Positions 49,425 through 58,339 of a stretch of 64,000 bases of DNA are shown piece after piece (position 1 is the first letter of the stretch; the number at the start of each line of letters is the position of its first letter). Under the pieces are notes generated by a model. It did no database searches. It was given only the letters and a program-made list of their open reading frames with translations, and was not told where the DNA came from. Position numbers and translations under genes: made by a program. The stretch covers positions 186,001-250,000 of the forward strand of contig NZ_CAHLAR010000011.1 in assembly GCF_903652925.1 (NCBI RefSeq), written 5' to 3'. The DNA is from Achromobacter anxifer (GTDB lineage: Bacteria > Pseudomonadota > Gammaproteobacteria > Burkholderiales > Burkholderiaceae_B).

Positions 49425-49715
49425 TCAGTGGCCGGGCGCGGTCGCCCGTTCCAGTTCGTCCAGCCAGCGGATCGCATGTACGCGGTCGGCGCCGCACATA
49501 TCAGCCTGGGGTTGCAGCCCGCCGCAGAAATCCGGGCGGGACGGCTGGCCGAAAATCGCGCAGCGCATGTCCGGCAGCAGCTGGATACAGGGCACCCCGG
49601 CGGGTTTGCCCCGAGGCATGCCAGGAATCGGCCGGGTGATCGACGGCGCGATGCAACAGGCGCCGCAGCCGGGCCGGCATTCCAGCGCGGCCGGGGCGGT
49701 CGCGCTCAGACCCAT
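49425..49715 (-). CDS. YkgJ-family cysteine-cluster protein
   Basis: This is a 96-residue small protein of the YkgJ/UPF0153 (zinc- or iron-chelating) family. Cysteines are arranged as '[12 protein letters not shown]' near residue 13, then '[16 protein letters not shown]', 'DFCGG' and 'MCGADR'. The 'G-C-x-x-C-C' core is the family hallmark. I use ATG 49715; a TTG 12 bases earlier is possible. It overlaps the end of the YdcF-like gene by 10 bp, so it is translated in the same unit. Function is unknown; metal binding is inferred from the family. Confidence 0.8.
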   Translation of the reverse strand: MGLSATAPAALECRPGCGACCIAPSITRPIPGMPRGKPAGVPCIQLLPDMRCAIFGQPSRPDFCGGLQPQADMCGADRVHAIRWLDELERATAPGH

Positions 49716-50470
49716 CCGCGCAGCCAATAGACGAACAGGCCGGCGTATTCCTTGATGATGGAACGGCTGGCGTCGAACGTGCGCTGGTCAGGTAGCCACA
49801 GCGGCAGCGAACCGTCGGTCGGCGCCACGATCTGCGGCGGCGCCGGGGCGGCGATGGCTTCCACGCCTTGTTTGGAGAAGGCCGCCATGGCGCGCGGCAT
49901 GTGTAGCGCCGACGTCACCAGCAGAACCTTGCCGATGCCGCGCGACTTGAGCTGGTCCTCGGTCAAAGCGGCGTTTTCATAAGTGGTGCGGCTGGCGTTC
50001 TCCAGGATCAGGGCCGACTCGGGCACGCCTTGCTGGCGGATTGCATGGGCCATGCCGCGCGCTTCGCTGACGTCGCCTTCCAGCGCGCCGCCGGACAGCA
50101 GCACCTTGGGGGCGCGTCCGGCCAGATAGAGCTGGGCCGCCATATCCACCCGCACCACCGCCGTGTCCTTGTCGTAGGGCAGGAACCAGTTGGCGCGGCC
50201 ATTGGCGGTATTGCCGCCCAGCACCACGATGGCGTCGGCCGTGGGGGATTCGGCGGGTGCCAGGTGCGGATAGCGGGATTCCAGCGCGCCGCCCAGCCAC
50301 AGTGACGTAACCGGCAGAGACCAGGCCAGCGCCCACAACAGGCCAGCGACGATGAGCGCGCCGCCGGTCTTGCGCAGCCGGAACAGCCCCAGCACCAGTC
50401 CGACGACGACCAGGGTCATGCACAAGTTGTAAGGAATGATCAGATTCGTGAGATAGCTGGACAAGGTCAT
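49706..50470 (-). CDS. YdcF-like (DUF218) membrane protein
   Basis: This 254-residue protein has two N-terminal membrane helices (about residues 12-32 and 38-60) followed by a DUF218 domain. '[16 protein letters not shown]' near residue 80 begins a Rossmann-like fold, and 'ASRTTYENA' and '[14 protein letters not shown]' are conserved DUF218 segments. Relatives (SanA/ElyC/YdcF) are connected with envelope and peptidoglycan or lipid-carrier homeostasis. The start was set at ATG 50470; the longer open frame overlaps the heptosyltransferase gene. It lies 16 bp after the heptosyltransferase-family gene, same strand. Confidence 0.85.
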   Translation of the reverse strand: MTLSSYLTNLIIPYNLCMTLVVVGLVLGLFRLRKTGGALIVAGLLWALAWSLPVTSLWLGGALESRYPHLAPAESPTADAIVVLGGNTANGRANWFLPYDKDTAVVRVDMAAQLYLAGRAPKVLLSGGALEGDVSEARGMAHAIRQQGVPESALILENASRTTYENAALTEDQLKSRGIGKVLLVTSALHMPRAMAAFSKQGVEAIAAPAPPQIVAPTDGSLPLWLPDQRTFDASRSIIKEYAGLFVYWLRGWV

Positions 50471-50486
50471 TTCAAAACAATCCTGA

Positions 50487-51458
50487 TTACTGCGTCTCGT
50501 CCAGCAGGATGTTGGCCTGCTGCTCAACTTCCTCGACGGACGGCCATGCATGCTCCGAGCCCACGCACACGGCCCGTGGCGACCACGGACCGGTGCGTCC
50601 CGGGCGGGTCACGCCGAACAGGGTCAGTTCCCTGGCGGCGGCCGCCGCCGCGACGTGAGAGACACCAGAATCGTTACAAATTACCAGCGCCGCCCGGGCC
50701 GTGAGCGCCGCGAAAGCGCCCAGTGAAAGGGGGGGCAGCAAGAGCGCCGTAGGGGCATTGCGCCGCGCCTCCTCGGTTTCGGCCGGAGGTGGGCACATTA
50801 CCACGGTATGGCCGCGGGCCTGCAAAGCCCGGGTAAGTGTATCGAATCCCGGCCAGACCTTGATCTTGCCCTTGTGCAGGCCGGTGGCGGTCGGCGCGAT
50901 CAGGACGAAGCGCTGGCCCGCCATTCCGGCTGCCTCCAGCGCCAGGTCGGCGGCGCTGCGGTGGGCCGGCGTCAGGGGCAGGTCCAGGGTGGGCCCCGGT
51001 TCGGCTGGGCCGCTGGGCAGGCCCCAGCGGGTCAGCGCCTGGCGGGTCAGGTAATGCCAGGACTGGACCGCATGCAGCGAGTCGTCCGGCTTGTTGACGG
51101 GCCAGCGCAGCAGGAAGCTGCGGCCATCGTCGCGGTAGCCGGCCGAAGGCAGCCCCGCCAGGCGGAACACCAGCGCGCTGGACAGCGAGTCCGGCAGCAG
51201 CAGCCCGCGGGCGCGGCGGCCCTGGGCGCCCAGGCCGCGCCGGTGGGCGCTGACCGCGGCCCGGTCCGGCCCGACCTTGCCGCGCATGGGGATGAAATCC
51301 TGCTTGGCCACCCCGTCGAGCAGGTCGCGGGCCCAGGGGCGGGCGCAGATCACCAGGGGCAGGCCGCTGGCGTGCAGGGCGCGCAGGCTGGGCAGGCTCA
51401 TGCAAACATCGCCTACCCAATTGGGCAGCCGGACGTACAGGCAACTGATATCGGACAT
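50487..51458 (-). CDS. Glycosyltransferase family 9 (heptosyltransferase-like)
   Basis: This 323-residue GT9 enzyme is related to ADP-heptose:LPS heptosyltransferases (WaaC/WaaF/RfaQ). The N-terminal 'LYVRLPNWVGDVCMSLPSLRAL' is close to the WaaF signature. The donor-domain motifs are 'APTATGLHKGKIKVWP' near residue 200 and 'ALVICNDSGVSHVAAA' near residue 265. It transfers heptose (or a related sugar) to the inner core at the cytoplasmic face. Divergent from msbA and next to the core glycosyltransferase run. Exact acceptor is not determinable. Confidence 0.87.
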   Translation of the reverse strand: MSDISCLYVRLPNWVGDVCMSLPSLRALHASGLPLVICARPWARDLLDGVAKQDFIPMRGKVGPDRAAVSAHRRGLGAQGRRARGLLLPDSLSSALVFRLAGLPSAGYRDDGRSFLLRWPVNKPDDSLHAVQSWHYLTRQALTRWGLPSGPAEPGPTLDLPLTPAHRSAADLALEAAGMAGQRFVLIAPTATGLHKGKIKVWPGFDTLTRALQARGHTVVMCPPPAETEEARRNAPTALLLPPLSLGAFAALTARAALVICNDSGVSHVAAAAAARELTLFGVTRPGRTGPWSPRAVCVGSEHAWPSVEEVEQQANILLDETQ

Positions 51459-51554
51459 GGAAGGGCGCTAGGCGCGTCAGGGCTAAAAGGGACGGTCCGG
51501 GCGGCGACTTGTCGCGCAGCCGGTACAATTCTCGCCACGATTGTATAAAAGCGA
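51459..51554. promoter_or_regulatory. Divergent promoter region, heptosyltransferase-like / msbA
   Basis: This 96-bp gap between divergent genes contains TACAAT (51525-51530) and TTGTATAAAA (51541-51550), both -10-like, shortly before the msbA start. No convincing -35 was found. Confidence 0.35.
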
Positions 51555-53339
51555 GTGATCCCTTTGAATTCTGCCGCACGCAACGCGCCCGCAGGGTCCC
51601 AACCCGTCAAGGCTGAACTCTGGAGGCGGATATACAGCCGCGTGGGCTCCTACTGGAAGGGATTGATGCTGGCCGTCCTGCTGATGGCAGGCGCGGCCGC
51701 CACCCAGCCGGTCCTGGCGGTCATCATGAAGCCCCTGCTGGACGGCGGTTTTTCGGGCACCAAGCCCTATTACGTCTGGGCCTTGCCCCTGGCCGTGGTC
51801 GGCCTGATCCTGCTGCGCGGCATCTGCAACTTCTTCAGCGACTATCTGCTGGCCTGGGTGGCCAACAATGTCCTGCTGGGCATGCGCCGGGACATGTTCG
51901 AGCGCCTGCTGGGCCTGCCCGACGCCGATTTCAAGCAGGGCGACACCGGGCGCCTGCTCAACCGCTTCACCATCGACGCCGGCAACGTCACCGGCTACGC
52001 CACCGACGTCATCACGGTGCTGGTGCGCGAAACCCTGGTCGTGGTCGCCCTGATCTGCGTGCTGCTGTACATGTCGTGGGTGCTGACGCTGATCATCCTG
52101 ATCATGCTGCCGGTGTCGGTGCTGATCTCGCGCTTCTTCATCCGCCGCTTGCGCCGCATCAACCGCGAAACCGTCAACATGAACGCCGAGCTGACCCGCG
52201 TGGTCGGCGAAGGCATCGACGGCCAGCGTGTCATCAAGCTGTTCGACGGCTATGAAGTCGAGCGCGGCCGCTTCGATTACGTCAGCCGCCGCCTGCGCCG
52301 GTTCGCCATGCGCACGGCAACGGCGGATGCGGCTCTGACGCCGCTGACCCAGGTCTGCATTTCCATTTCGGTCGGCGCCGTCATCGCGGTGGCGCTCAGC
52401 CAGGCCAACAACGGCGCGCTGACCGTGGGCAGCTTCGCTTCCTTCATGGCCGCGCTGGCTCAGATCTTCGATCCCATCAAGCGCCTGACCAACGTCGCCG
52501 CCCGCATGCAGAAGATGCTGGTGTCGGCCGAAAGCGTGTTCACGCTGATCGATCAGACGCCCGAAAAGGACACAGGCACCAAGGAACTGGCCGAGCCCGT
52601 GCGCGGCAAGGTGGAGTTCCGCAATGTCAAGCACCGCTTCCCCGACGCCGACCGCGATACCGTCAACGATATTTCCTTCACCGTCGAGCCCGGCCAGACC
52701 GTGGCCCTGGTGGGGCGATCGGGCAGCGGCAAGACCACCCTGGTCAACATGCTGCCGCGCTTCGTGCTGGCCGACAGCGGCACGATCCTGGTGGACGACA
52801 TGCCGGTCGACGAACTGACGCTGCGCAGCCTGCGCTCGCATCTGTCGCTGGTCAGCCAGGACGTGGTGCTGTTCGACGACACCATCGCGGCCAACGTCGG
52901 CTACGGCGCGCTGGGCAAGTCCAGCGAACAGAAGGTGCGCGACGCGCTGGAAGCCGCCAACCTGCTGGAATTCGTGGAAGGCCTGCCGCAGGGCATCAAC
53001 ACCCCGGTGGGGGAAAACGCCGCCCGCCTGTCCGGCGGCCAGCGCCAGCGCCTGGCGATCGCGCGCGCGTTGATCAAGAACGCGCCCATCCTGATCCTGG
53101 ACGAAGCCACTTCCGCGCTGGACAACGAATCCGAGCGCCAGGTCCAGGCCTCGCTGGAGCGCCTGATGAAGGGGCGCACCACGCTGGTCATCGCCCATCG
53201 CCTGTCCACGGTGCAGAACGCCGACCGCATCATCGTGCTGGACGCGGGCAAGATCGTCGAACAAGGCCCCCACGCCGAGCTGCTGGCCGCGAACGGCCTG
53301 TACGCCTCGCTCTACAAGATGCAATTCCGCGAGGATTGA
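51555..53339 (+). CDS. msbA: Lipid A export ATP-binding/permease protein MsbA
   Basis: This is a 594-residue half-transporter that flips lipid A-core across the inner membrane, working as a homodimer. Six membrane helices fill about residues 30-330. The ABC domain follows with Walker A 'GRSGSGKTT' (387-395), signature 'LSGGQRQRLAIARAL', Walker B 'ILILDEATSALD', and H-loop 'VIAHRLSTV'. The start used is GTG 51555; TTG 51564 is an alternative, and no ATG precedes the conserved start. Its place beside heptosyltransferase and core genes fits LPS export. Confidence 0.95.
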   Translation: MIPLNSAARNAPAGSQPVKAELWRRIYSRVGSYWKGLMLAVLLMAGAAATQPVLAVIMKPLLDGGFSGTKPYYVWALPLAVVGLILLRGICNFFSDYLLAWVANNVLLGMRRDMFERLLGLPDADFKQGDTGRLLNRFTIDAGNVTGYATDVITVLVRETLVVVALICVLLYMSWVLTLIILIMLPVSVLISRFFIRRLRRINRETVNMNAELTRVVGEGIDGQRVIKLFDGYEVERGRFDYVSRRLRRFAMRTATADAALTPLTQVCISISVGAVIAVALSQANNGALTVGSFASFMAALAQIFDPIKRLTNVAARMQKMLVSAESVFTLIDQTPEKDTGTKELAEPVRGKVEFRNVKHRFPDADRDTVNDISFTVEPGQTVALVGRSGSGKTTLVNMLPRFVLADSGTILVDDMPVDELTLRSLRSHLSLVSQDVVLFDDTIAANVGYGALGKSSEQKVRDALEAANLLEFVEGLPQGINTPVGENAARLSGGQRQRLAIARALIKNAPILILDEATSALDNESERQVQASLERLMKGRTTLVIAHRLSTVQNADRIIVLDAGKIVEQGPHAELLAANGLYASLYKMQFRED

Positions 53340-53351
53340 TGCGGGCCCTGA

Positions 53352-53369
53352 CGCCGGCCTTGGCCGGCG
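53352..53369 (+). terminator. Possible stem-loop after msbA
   Basis: A perfect 8-bp inverted repeat (53352-53359 with 53362-53369) lies 12 bp after the msbA stop. The centre is only TT and no T-run follows closely, so it is a weak terminator candidate. Confidence 0.35.
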
Positions 53370-53542
53370 CCCGCCGCGGTCCGCGCGCGTCTTCCCTGTC
53401 TTTTCCTGTCGCATTTCCGGATTGCCAATCGCCCTGATTGCCGGAAAATGGACCCGGGCCTGCCGGCAGGCCCTGACCCAGCCCGTCGCGGGCAGGGCGG
53501 CGCCCCGAGGCGCTTTGGTCCGCCGTGCATCAGGAGCGCCCC

Positions 53543-55348
53543 ATGTCCCTGCCTTCGGAAGGCAATCAGCTAGTCAACGTCGTCGTCCTGCTGGGGGCTG
53601 CGGTCGTCGCGGTCCCCTTGTTCAAGCGCCTGGGACTGGGATCCGTCCTGGGCTACCTGGCCGCCGGCCTGGTGATAGGCCCATTCGGCCTCGGCCTGTT
53701 CTCGGATCCCAAATCCATCCTGCACGTGGCCGAACTGGGCGTGGTGATGTTCCTGTTCATCATCGGCCTGGAAATGCAGCCGTCGCGCCTATGGAAGCTG
53801 CGCGGAGAAATCTTCGGCCTGGGCGTGGCCCAGGTGCTGGCCTGCGGCGGACTGCTGACGGCGGTGGGGCTGCTGGCCGGCCTGTCGGGTCCAGCGGCTT
53901 TCATGGCCGCGATGGGCTTCGTGCTGTCGTCCACCGCCATCGTCATGCAGATACTGGCCGAACGCGGCGAGGCCGCCAGCGCGCAGGGCCAGCGCATCGT
54001 GTCGATCCTGCTGCTGGAAGACCTGGCCATCGTGCCCTTGCTGGCCCTGGCGACCCTGCTGGCGCCCGCCGGCAACGCCAGCCATGGCGATCCCTGGCTG
54101 CAATCGGCCATCGCCGTGGCGTGCATCCTGGCCCTGCTGGCCGCCGGCCGCTGGCTGCTCAATCCGCTGTTCCGCCTGCTGGCCGCGGCGCATGCGCGCG
54201 AGGTCATGACCGCAGCCGCCTTGTTGGTGGTGCTGGGGGCGGCATTGCTGATGGAACTGGGCGGCCTGTCCATGGCCATGGGCGCGTTCCTGGCGGGCGT
54301 GCTGCTGTCCGAATCCACCTTCCGCCATCAGCTGGAAGCCGAGGTCGAGCCCTTCCGCGGCATTCTGCTGGGCCTGTTCTTCCTGGGCGTGGGCATGTCG
54401 CTGGACCTGTCCGCGGTGGCCCGTGAATGGCCGCTGATCCTGGCGGCAGTCGTGGTGTTCATGCTGGTGAAGTCGGCAGGCGTGTATGTGGTGGCGCGGG
54501 TGCTGCGCGCCTCGCACGCCGAGGCGATGACCCGCGCGGCGCTGCTGGCGCAGGGCGGCGAGTTCGCCTTCGTCCTGTACGGGGCCGCCGCCGCCGCCGG
54601 TATCTTCGACGCGCACACAGGCGCCGTGCTGACCGCCGTCGTCATCATTTCCATGGCGCTCACGCCGCTGTGCGTGCTGGCGTTGCGCTGGCTCCTGCCC
54701 AAGGAGACGCCTTCCATGGAAGGCGTGGACGTGGCCAAGGATCTGGAAGGCTGCGCGCTCATTGTCGGTTTCGGCCGTTTCGGGCAGATCGTGACCCAGG
54801 CGATGCTGGCCCGCGACCTGAAGGTATCCATTCTTGATACCGACACCGACGCGATCCGGGCCGCGGCCAAGTGGGGCGTGAAGGTCTACTACGGCGACGG
54901 CACGCGCATCGACATGCTGCGCACCGCCGGCGCCGAGAACGCCTGCGCCATCCTGATCTGCATCGACGACCCCAAGGCCGTCACCCACATGGTCAAGCTG
55001 ATCAAGTCCGAGTTTCCCTTGGTGCGGGTGGTGGTGCGTGCCTATGACCGCATCCATTCGCTGGCGCTGGCCAAGGAAGGGGTGGACTTCCAGGTCCGGG
55101 AAACCCTGGAATCCGCCCTGGTCTTCGGCGAGGCCGCGCTGCGCGTGATCGGGGTGCCGGCGGACGAGGCCGCCGAGGTCGTGCAGGACGTGCGCAGGCG
55201 CGATACCGAACGTTTCGACCTGGAGGTCGCGGGTGGGCTGTTTGCGGGGCGTTCGCTGCTGTACGGCAATATGACCAGCGTCCCGGACGGCAGGAACGAC
55301 AAACCCGACCGCGAAACCGAGGGGGCCGCCGCCACGCCGACGGCGTAA
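53543..55348 (+). CDS. Kef-type K+/H+ antiporter (CPA2) with RCK domain
   Basis: This 601-residue monovalent cation:proton antiporter-2 protein has about 12 membrane helices across residues 7-390, including 'GLVIGPFGLGLF', 'MFLFIIGLEMQ' and 'MGFVLSSTAIVMQILAERGE'. A TrkA-N/RCK nucleotide-binding domain starts at 'CALIVGFGRFGQIVTQAML' near residue 405. The architecture matches KefB/KefC, glutathione-gated K+ efflux systems that acidify the cytoplasm during electrophile stress. No KefF/KefG ancillary gene is adjacent. I start at ATG 53543, with 'aggagcgcc' upstream. Confidence 0.9.
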   Translation: MSLPSEGNQLVNVVVLLGAAVVAVPLFKRLGLGSVLGYLAAGLVIGPFGLGLFSDPKSILHVAELGVVMFLFIIGLEMQPSRLWKLRGEIFGLGVAQVLACGGLLTAVGLLAGLSGPAAFMAAMGFVLSSTAIVMQILAERGEAASAQGQRIVSILLLEDLAIVPLLALATLLAPAGNASHGDPWLQSAIAVACILALLAAGRWLLNPLFRLLAAAHAREVMTAAALLVVLGAALLMELGGLSMAMGAFLAGVLLSESTFRHQLEAEVEPFRGILLGLFFLGVGMSLDLSAVAREWPLILAAVVVFMLVKSAGVYVVARVLRASHAEAMTRAALLAQGGEFAFVLYGAAAAAGIFDAHTGAVLTAVVIISMALTPLCVLALRWLLPKETPSMEGVDVAKDLEGCALIVGFGRFGQIVTQAMLARDLKVSILDTDTDAIRAAAKWGVKVYYGDGTRIDMLRTAGAENACAILICIDDPKAVTHMVKLIKSEFPLVRVVVRAYDRIHSLALAKEGVDFQVRETLESALVFGEAALRVIGVPADEAAEVVQDVRRRDTERFDLEVAGGLFAGRSLLYGNMTSVPDGRNDKPDRETEGAAATPTA

Positions 55349-55469
55349 CCGAGTATTTCCCGATCTTTGCATTACTTTTCGCATCATTTCACGCTCAAGC
55401 GCGAATGGCTAAGGTAGATTTACCCGCACAGACTCTTCTTCCTCGAAGAGCATTTGCCAGGGGGCTGCC

Positions 55470-55700
55470 ATGCTGCAATCGGACCGGATTTCCACGACGC
55501 CGCTAGCTGTTGGTGTAGAACTGGCCCGGCGCCAGGCTTTGGCCTTGCGCTGCGGGTTTTCCGCAGGTTCCATGCGCCAGCTGATGACGCAGACGGGCGG
55601 GGCCGGCCCCGCCTGGTCGATCAGCGCGCACCGCGAGACCGACAAGGTGCGAGGCGCCAAAGCCTTTCCCTTCCGCATCGCCGCCGCGGCGATGTCGTGA
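55470..55700 (+). CDS. Doubtful small ORF, hypothetical 76-residue protein
   Basis: An ATG preceded by 'cagggggctgcc' opens 76 codons ending just before a strong stem-loop. The product is unremarkable: 'ISTTPLAVGVELARRQALAL' and a Ser/Ala/Arg-rich rest, with no signal peptide, no membrane segment and no family I recognise. The ribosome-binding site, upstream AT-rich sequence and downstream hairpin favour a real gene. The lack of similarity and open frames on other strands in the same place argue against it. Confidence 0.3.
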   Translation: MLQSDRISTTPLAVGVELARRQALALRCGFSAGSMRQLMTQTGGAGPAWSISAHRETDKVRGAKAFPFRIAAAAMS

Positions 55701-55706
55701 CCGGAG

Positions 55707-55731
55707 CTCCGGGCGCGCAGCGCGCCCGGAG
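55707..55731 (+). terminator. Stem-loop after the small ORF
   Basis: A 10-bp stem (55707-55716 with 55722-55731) closes a GCAGC loop; two more bases could pair on each side of the centre. It starts 7 bp after the small ORF stop. No T-run follows. Confidence 0.5.
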
Positions 55732-55901
55732 TCCTGGTTTGCCGCCGCCTCGCCGCTGGGCGGCCGGCGCGCGTGGCGTGGCGGGGGATTTTCAGGGCCG
55801 CATCTTGCGCGGCATGGCCGGGGACGGCATTATCAGCGCCGTGTATCTCTTGCCGGACCCGTGCCGCGTCACCCTGTCCTCCCTTGCGTAGGAGCGCCTT
55901 A

Positions 55902-57374
55902 TTGAAGTCTCGCGGGCTTGTGCAGCGCGCCCTGTATGCCGTGGCGGTGCTGGTCCTGATCGGTATCTGCGCGGCGGCCGTCGCGCTGCTCTGGATCGAC
56001 CGGCGCGCTACCTGGGAAGCCGCCCATGCCTCGGCGCGCAACATCACCGGCGTGCTGGCCGCCGACATCAGCCGCACCCTGCATGTCTATGACCTGTCGC
56101 TGCAAGGCATGGCAGAACGCCTGCGCGAACCCGGCCTCGATCGCCTGGCGCCGGAAACCCTGCACCGCTTCCTGTTCGACCGCCCGTCCACGGCGGAATA
56201 CCTGGGCGCCGTGGTGGTGCTGGATAGGGACGGCAACATCCGCTACCACTCCGGGGCCCTGGAGCCGCCGGCCGAAAGTTTTGCCGATCGCGATTTTTTC
56301 CAGGTGCACCGGGACGCCGACGACGTCGGCATGTACGTCAGCAAGCCGTACCGCAGCCGCCTGCGCGGCGGCGATGAAAGCATCGCCATCAGCCGGCGCC
56401 TGTCCAACCCGGACGGCAGTTTCGCGGGCGTCGTAGGCGGCTCGCTGCGCCTGGCCTATTTCCGCGATCGCTTCGCTGCTTTGTCCATCGGCGAGCGGGA
56501 CGAAATCAGCGTCTTTCGCAATGATGGCCTGGTGCTGCTGCGCACCCCGTACTCCGTGCAGGACATGGGCAGCGACATCGGCATGGCCCTGGATTTCCAG
56601 CAGTTCCTGATCCGCCGCGAAGGCTCGTTCGTGGGCGCGCTGTCGCCGGACGGCGTGAACCGCTATTACACCTTCGCCAGCATCGCCGACACGCCGCTCA
56701 TCATCGATGTGGCCCTGGACGTGGACGAGCTGATGGAACCCTGGGACCGCCGCGCGCTGTTCATCATTCCGGTGACCACGGCGCTGCTGCTATCGGTCCT
56801 GGCGCTGATCGTGCTGTTCAGGCGCGAGATGCGCCTGCGGCAGGCGGTGGAGACCCAGTTGGCGGTCCAGGCGCACACCGATGGGCTCACGGGTTTGGCC
56901 AACCGGCGCGCATTCGACCAGGCGCTGGAACGCGAATGGCAGAACGCGCGCCGCGAGCGTACGCCGCTGTCGCTGCTGTTCCTGGATGCGGACCATTTCA
57001 AGCGCTACAACGATCGCTATGGCCACCAGGAAGGGGATCAGTTGCTGAAGACGCTGGCGCAAGCGCTCAGGAAGAAGGCGCGGCGGCCGCGCGATCTGGC
57101 GGCGCGCTATGGCGGCGAGGAGTTCGTCGTGCTGCTGCCCAATACCAACCGCCGGCGGGCGGCGGAAATCGCCGAAGGAATCCGGCAGGCCGTGGCGGCG
57201 CTCAAGGTGCCGCACGCAGACGCCGGGACAGGAATCGTCACGGTCAGCGTGGGCGTTGCAAGCGCGATACCGCAGGCTGAAGAGGCCGCGGCCAGCCTGG
57301 TCGAGGCCGCCGATGCCGCCGTGTACCAGGCCAAGGAGTCCGGCCGCAACCGGGTCGCCGTGGCCGGCGCATGA
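55902..57374 (+). CDS. Membrane-bound diguanylate cyclase (GGEEF) with periplasmic sensor domain
   Basis: This is a 490-residue c-di-GMP synthase. A first membrane helix (about residues 8-30) is followed by a periplasmic sensor region (about 35-285) of the Cache/PAS-like type ('RDFFQVHRDADDVGMYVSKPYRS'). A second helix (about 287-310) precedes a GGDEF domain. The active site reads GGEEF (404-408), and an inhibitory I-site R395-x-x-D398 lies exactly five residues before it, so activity with product inhibition is expected. There is no EAL domain. I start at TTG 55902 because 'taggagcgcc' precedes it; upstream codons in frame are not protein-like. Confidence 0.88.
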   Translation: MKSRGLVQRALYAVAVLVLIGICAAAVALLWIDRRATWEAAHASARNITGVLAADISRTLHVYDLSLQGMAERLREPGLDRLAPETLHRFLFDRPSTAEYLGAVVVLDRDGNIRYHSGALEPPAESFADRDFFQVHRDADDVGMYVSKPYRSRLRGGDESIAISRRLSNPDGSFAGVVGGSLRLAYFRDRFAALSIGERDEISVFRNDGLVLLRTPYSVQDMGSDIGMALDFQQFLIRREGSFVGALSPDGVNRYYTFASIADTPLIIDVALDVDELMEPWDRRALFIIPVTTALLLSVLALIVLFRREMRLRQAVETQLAVQAHTDGLTGLANRRAFDQALEREWQNARRERTPLSLLFLDADHFKRYNDRYGHQEGDQLLKTLAQALRKKARRPRDLAARYGGEEFVVLLPNTNRRRAAEIAEGIRQAVAALKVPHADAGTGIVTVSVGVASAIPQAEEAAASLVEAADAAVYQAKESGRNRVAVAGA

Positions 57375-57407
57375 ACCGAGGGGCGCTTGTCGCCAGCGCG
57401 TAACAAG

Positions 57408-57447
57408 AAAAAAGCCCCGCCGCGCGTAGTGCGCGGCGGGGCTTTTC
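57408..57447. terminator. Bidirectional rho-independent terminator
   Basis: A 12-bp perfect stem (57414-57425 with 57431-57442) and GTAGT loop is flanked by A-run on the left and TTTTCTT on the right. It is a textbook intrinsic terminator for both converging genes (diguanylate cyclase and DUF3053 lipoprotein). Confidence 0.9.
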
Positions 57448-57461
57448 TTGATGCGGCCGAT

Positions 57462-58163
57462 TCAGCGGCCGATCATCACGGCCTGCATGCGCGTCTGCAC
57501 CTGCTGCACGTTCTTGGCCTGCGCGTTCAAGTCCTGCAGCAGTTGGTTCAGTTCAGCCTGCACTGCAGGATCCTTCACCGTGACCACGGGGCCGGAGATA
57601 TCGATCTGCGCGGCGTGCGCGGCGACATAGTCGGCGATCTTCAGGCTGCTGTCGAAGGTCGCGTTCAGCTGCGGCAGCACGTCGCGGAACGTGTCGGCCG
57701 GCAGGCTGACGGTCTTCTCGTAAGCCTTGTCGTAGACCGCCTTCAGGTCTTCGGGCTGCTTGAGTTGCGCGCGCGCGGCATCGGCCTTGGCCTGCTGTTC
57801 CTTCAGGGCCGTGCCCATTTCGTTGAGCGAAGTCTGGACGGCCTTAAGGTCGTCGCGGCGGGTCACGATATCGTTCAGCGAGCGCATGGCGCCTTTCTGC
57901 ATGATGCCGGACAGGGGTTTCACGGAGGCATCCATGCCGGCGTTGAAATCGGTGATCACCGCATATTGAGCCGCATAGTCGCCAAAGGACTTCTTTTCTT
58001 CTTCCGTCAGTTGCGGGACGCGCACGCCCGGCTTGTCGACGATGCGGGTCTGCAGGAACTGCGTAAACGCGGCACGCTGTTCGGGCTCCTTGTTGCCGCA
58101 GGCGGCAAGCATCAGCGGCAGGGCTGCGGCCAATACCAGGAACGGACGGAATAGGGACTTCAT
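57462..58163 (-). CDS. DUF3053 lipoprotein (YiaF-like)
   Basis: This 233-residue predicted lipoprotein has signal peptide residues 1-20 with lipobox 'LMLAAC' and Cys at about residue 21. The mature part is largely helical and Lys/Gln/Asp-rich, with 'VRVPQLTEEEKKSFGDYAAQY' typical of the DUF3053 family (E. coli YiaF). I chose the ATG ending at 58163 because it sits directly at the signal peptide; an upstream ATG adds seven residues. Function is unknown. Convergent with the diguanylate cyclase; lysR lies upstream in the same direction. Confidence 0.85.
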   Translation of the reverse strand: MKSLFRPFLVLAAALPLMLAACGNKEPEQRAAFTQFLQTRIVDKPGVRVPQLTEEEKKSFGDYAAQYAVITDFNAGMDASVKPLSGIMQKGAMRSLNDIVTRRDDLKAVQTSLNEMGTALKEQQAKADAARAQLKQPEDLKAVYDKAYEKTVSLPADTFRDVLPQLNATFDSSLKIADYVAAHAAQIDISGPVVTVKDPAVQAELNQLLQDLNAQAKNVQQVQTRMQAVMIGR

Positions 58164-58280
58164 CGCATGGATCTCCGGAAGCAAAATAATGGGCGTTCAG
58201 GGTATACCCTGTAAAGCGCCCGCAGCTTATCGGGTCATTTGCCATCCCGCCATTGCTTTCAGAATTCATTGCAAACGAAT

Positions 58281-58339
58281 TGTTAAGTCACATAATTCAC
58301 ACACAATGACGTGAAATTATGCGCGCGGCCTGTTAAGTC
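58281..58339. repeat. 9-bp direct repeats flanking an AT-rich imperfect palindrome
   Basis: TGTTAAGTC occurs at 58281-58289 and again at 58331-58339, the second copy spanning the lysR stop. Between them lies an imperfect inverted repeat (58291-58300 with 58311-58321, CATAATT-type arms). The palindrome may end lysR transcripts or be an operator before the DUF3053 gene. Confidence 0.5.

Larger units (their letters stand above)
55349..55901. other. 553-bp region with at most one small ORF
   Basis: This stretch lies between the Kef antiporter and the diguanylate cyclase. The left part (55349-55450) is AT-enriched and promoter-like, with a 6-bp hairpin CTCTTC/GAAGAG (55432-55449). The middle holds a 76-codon ORF described separately, followed by a GC-rich stem-loop. 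The right part (55732-55901) shows nothing clear apart from the ribosome-binding site of the cyclase gene. Confidence 0.5.
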
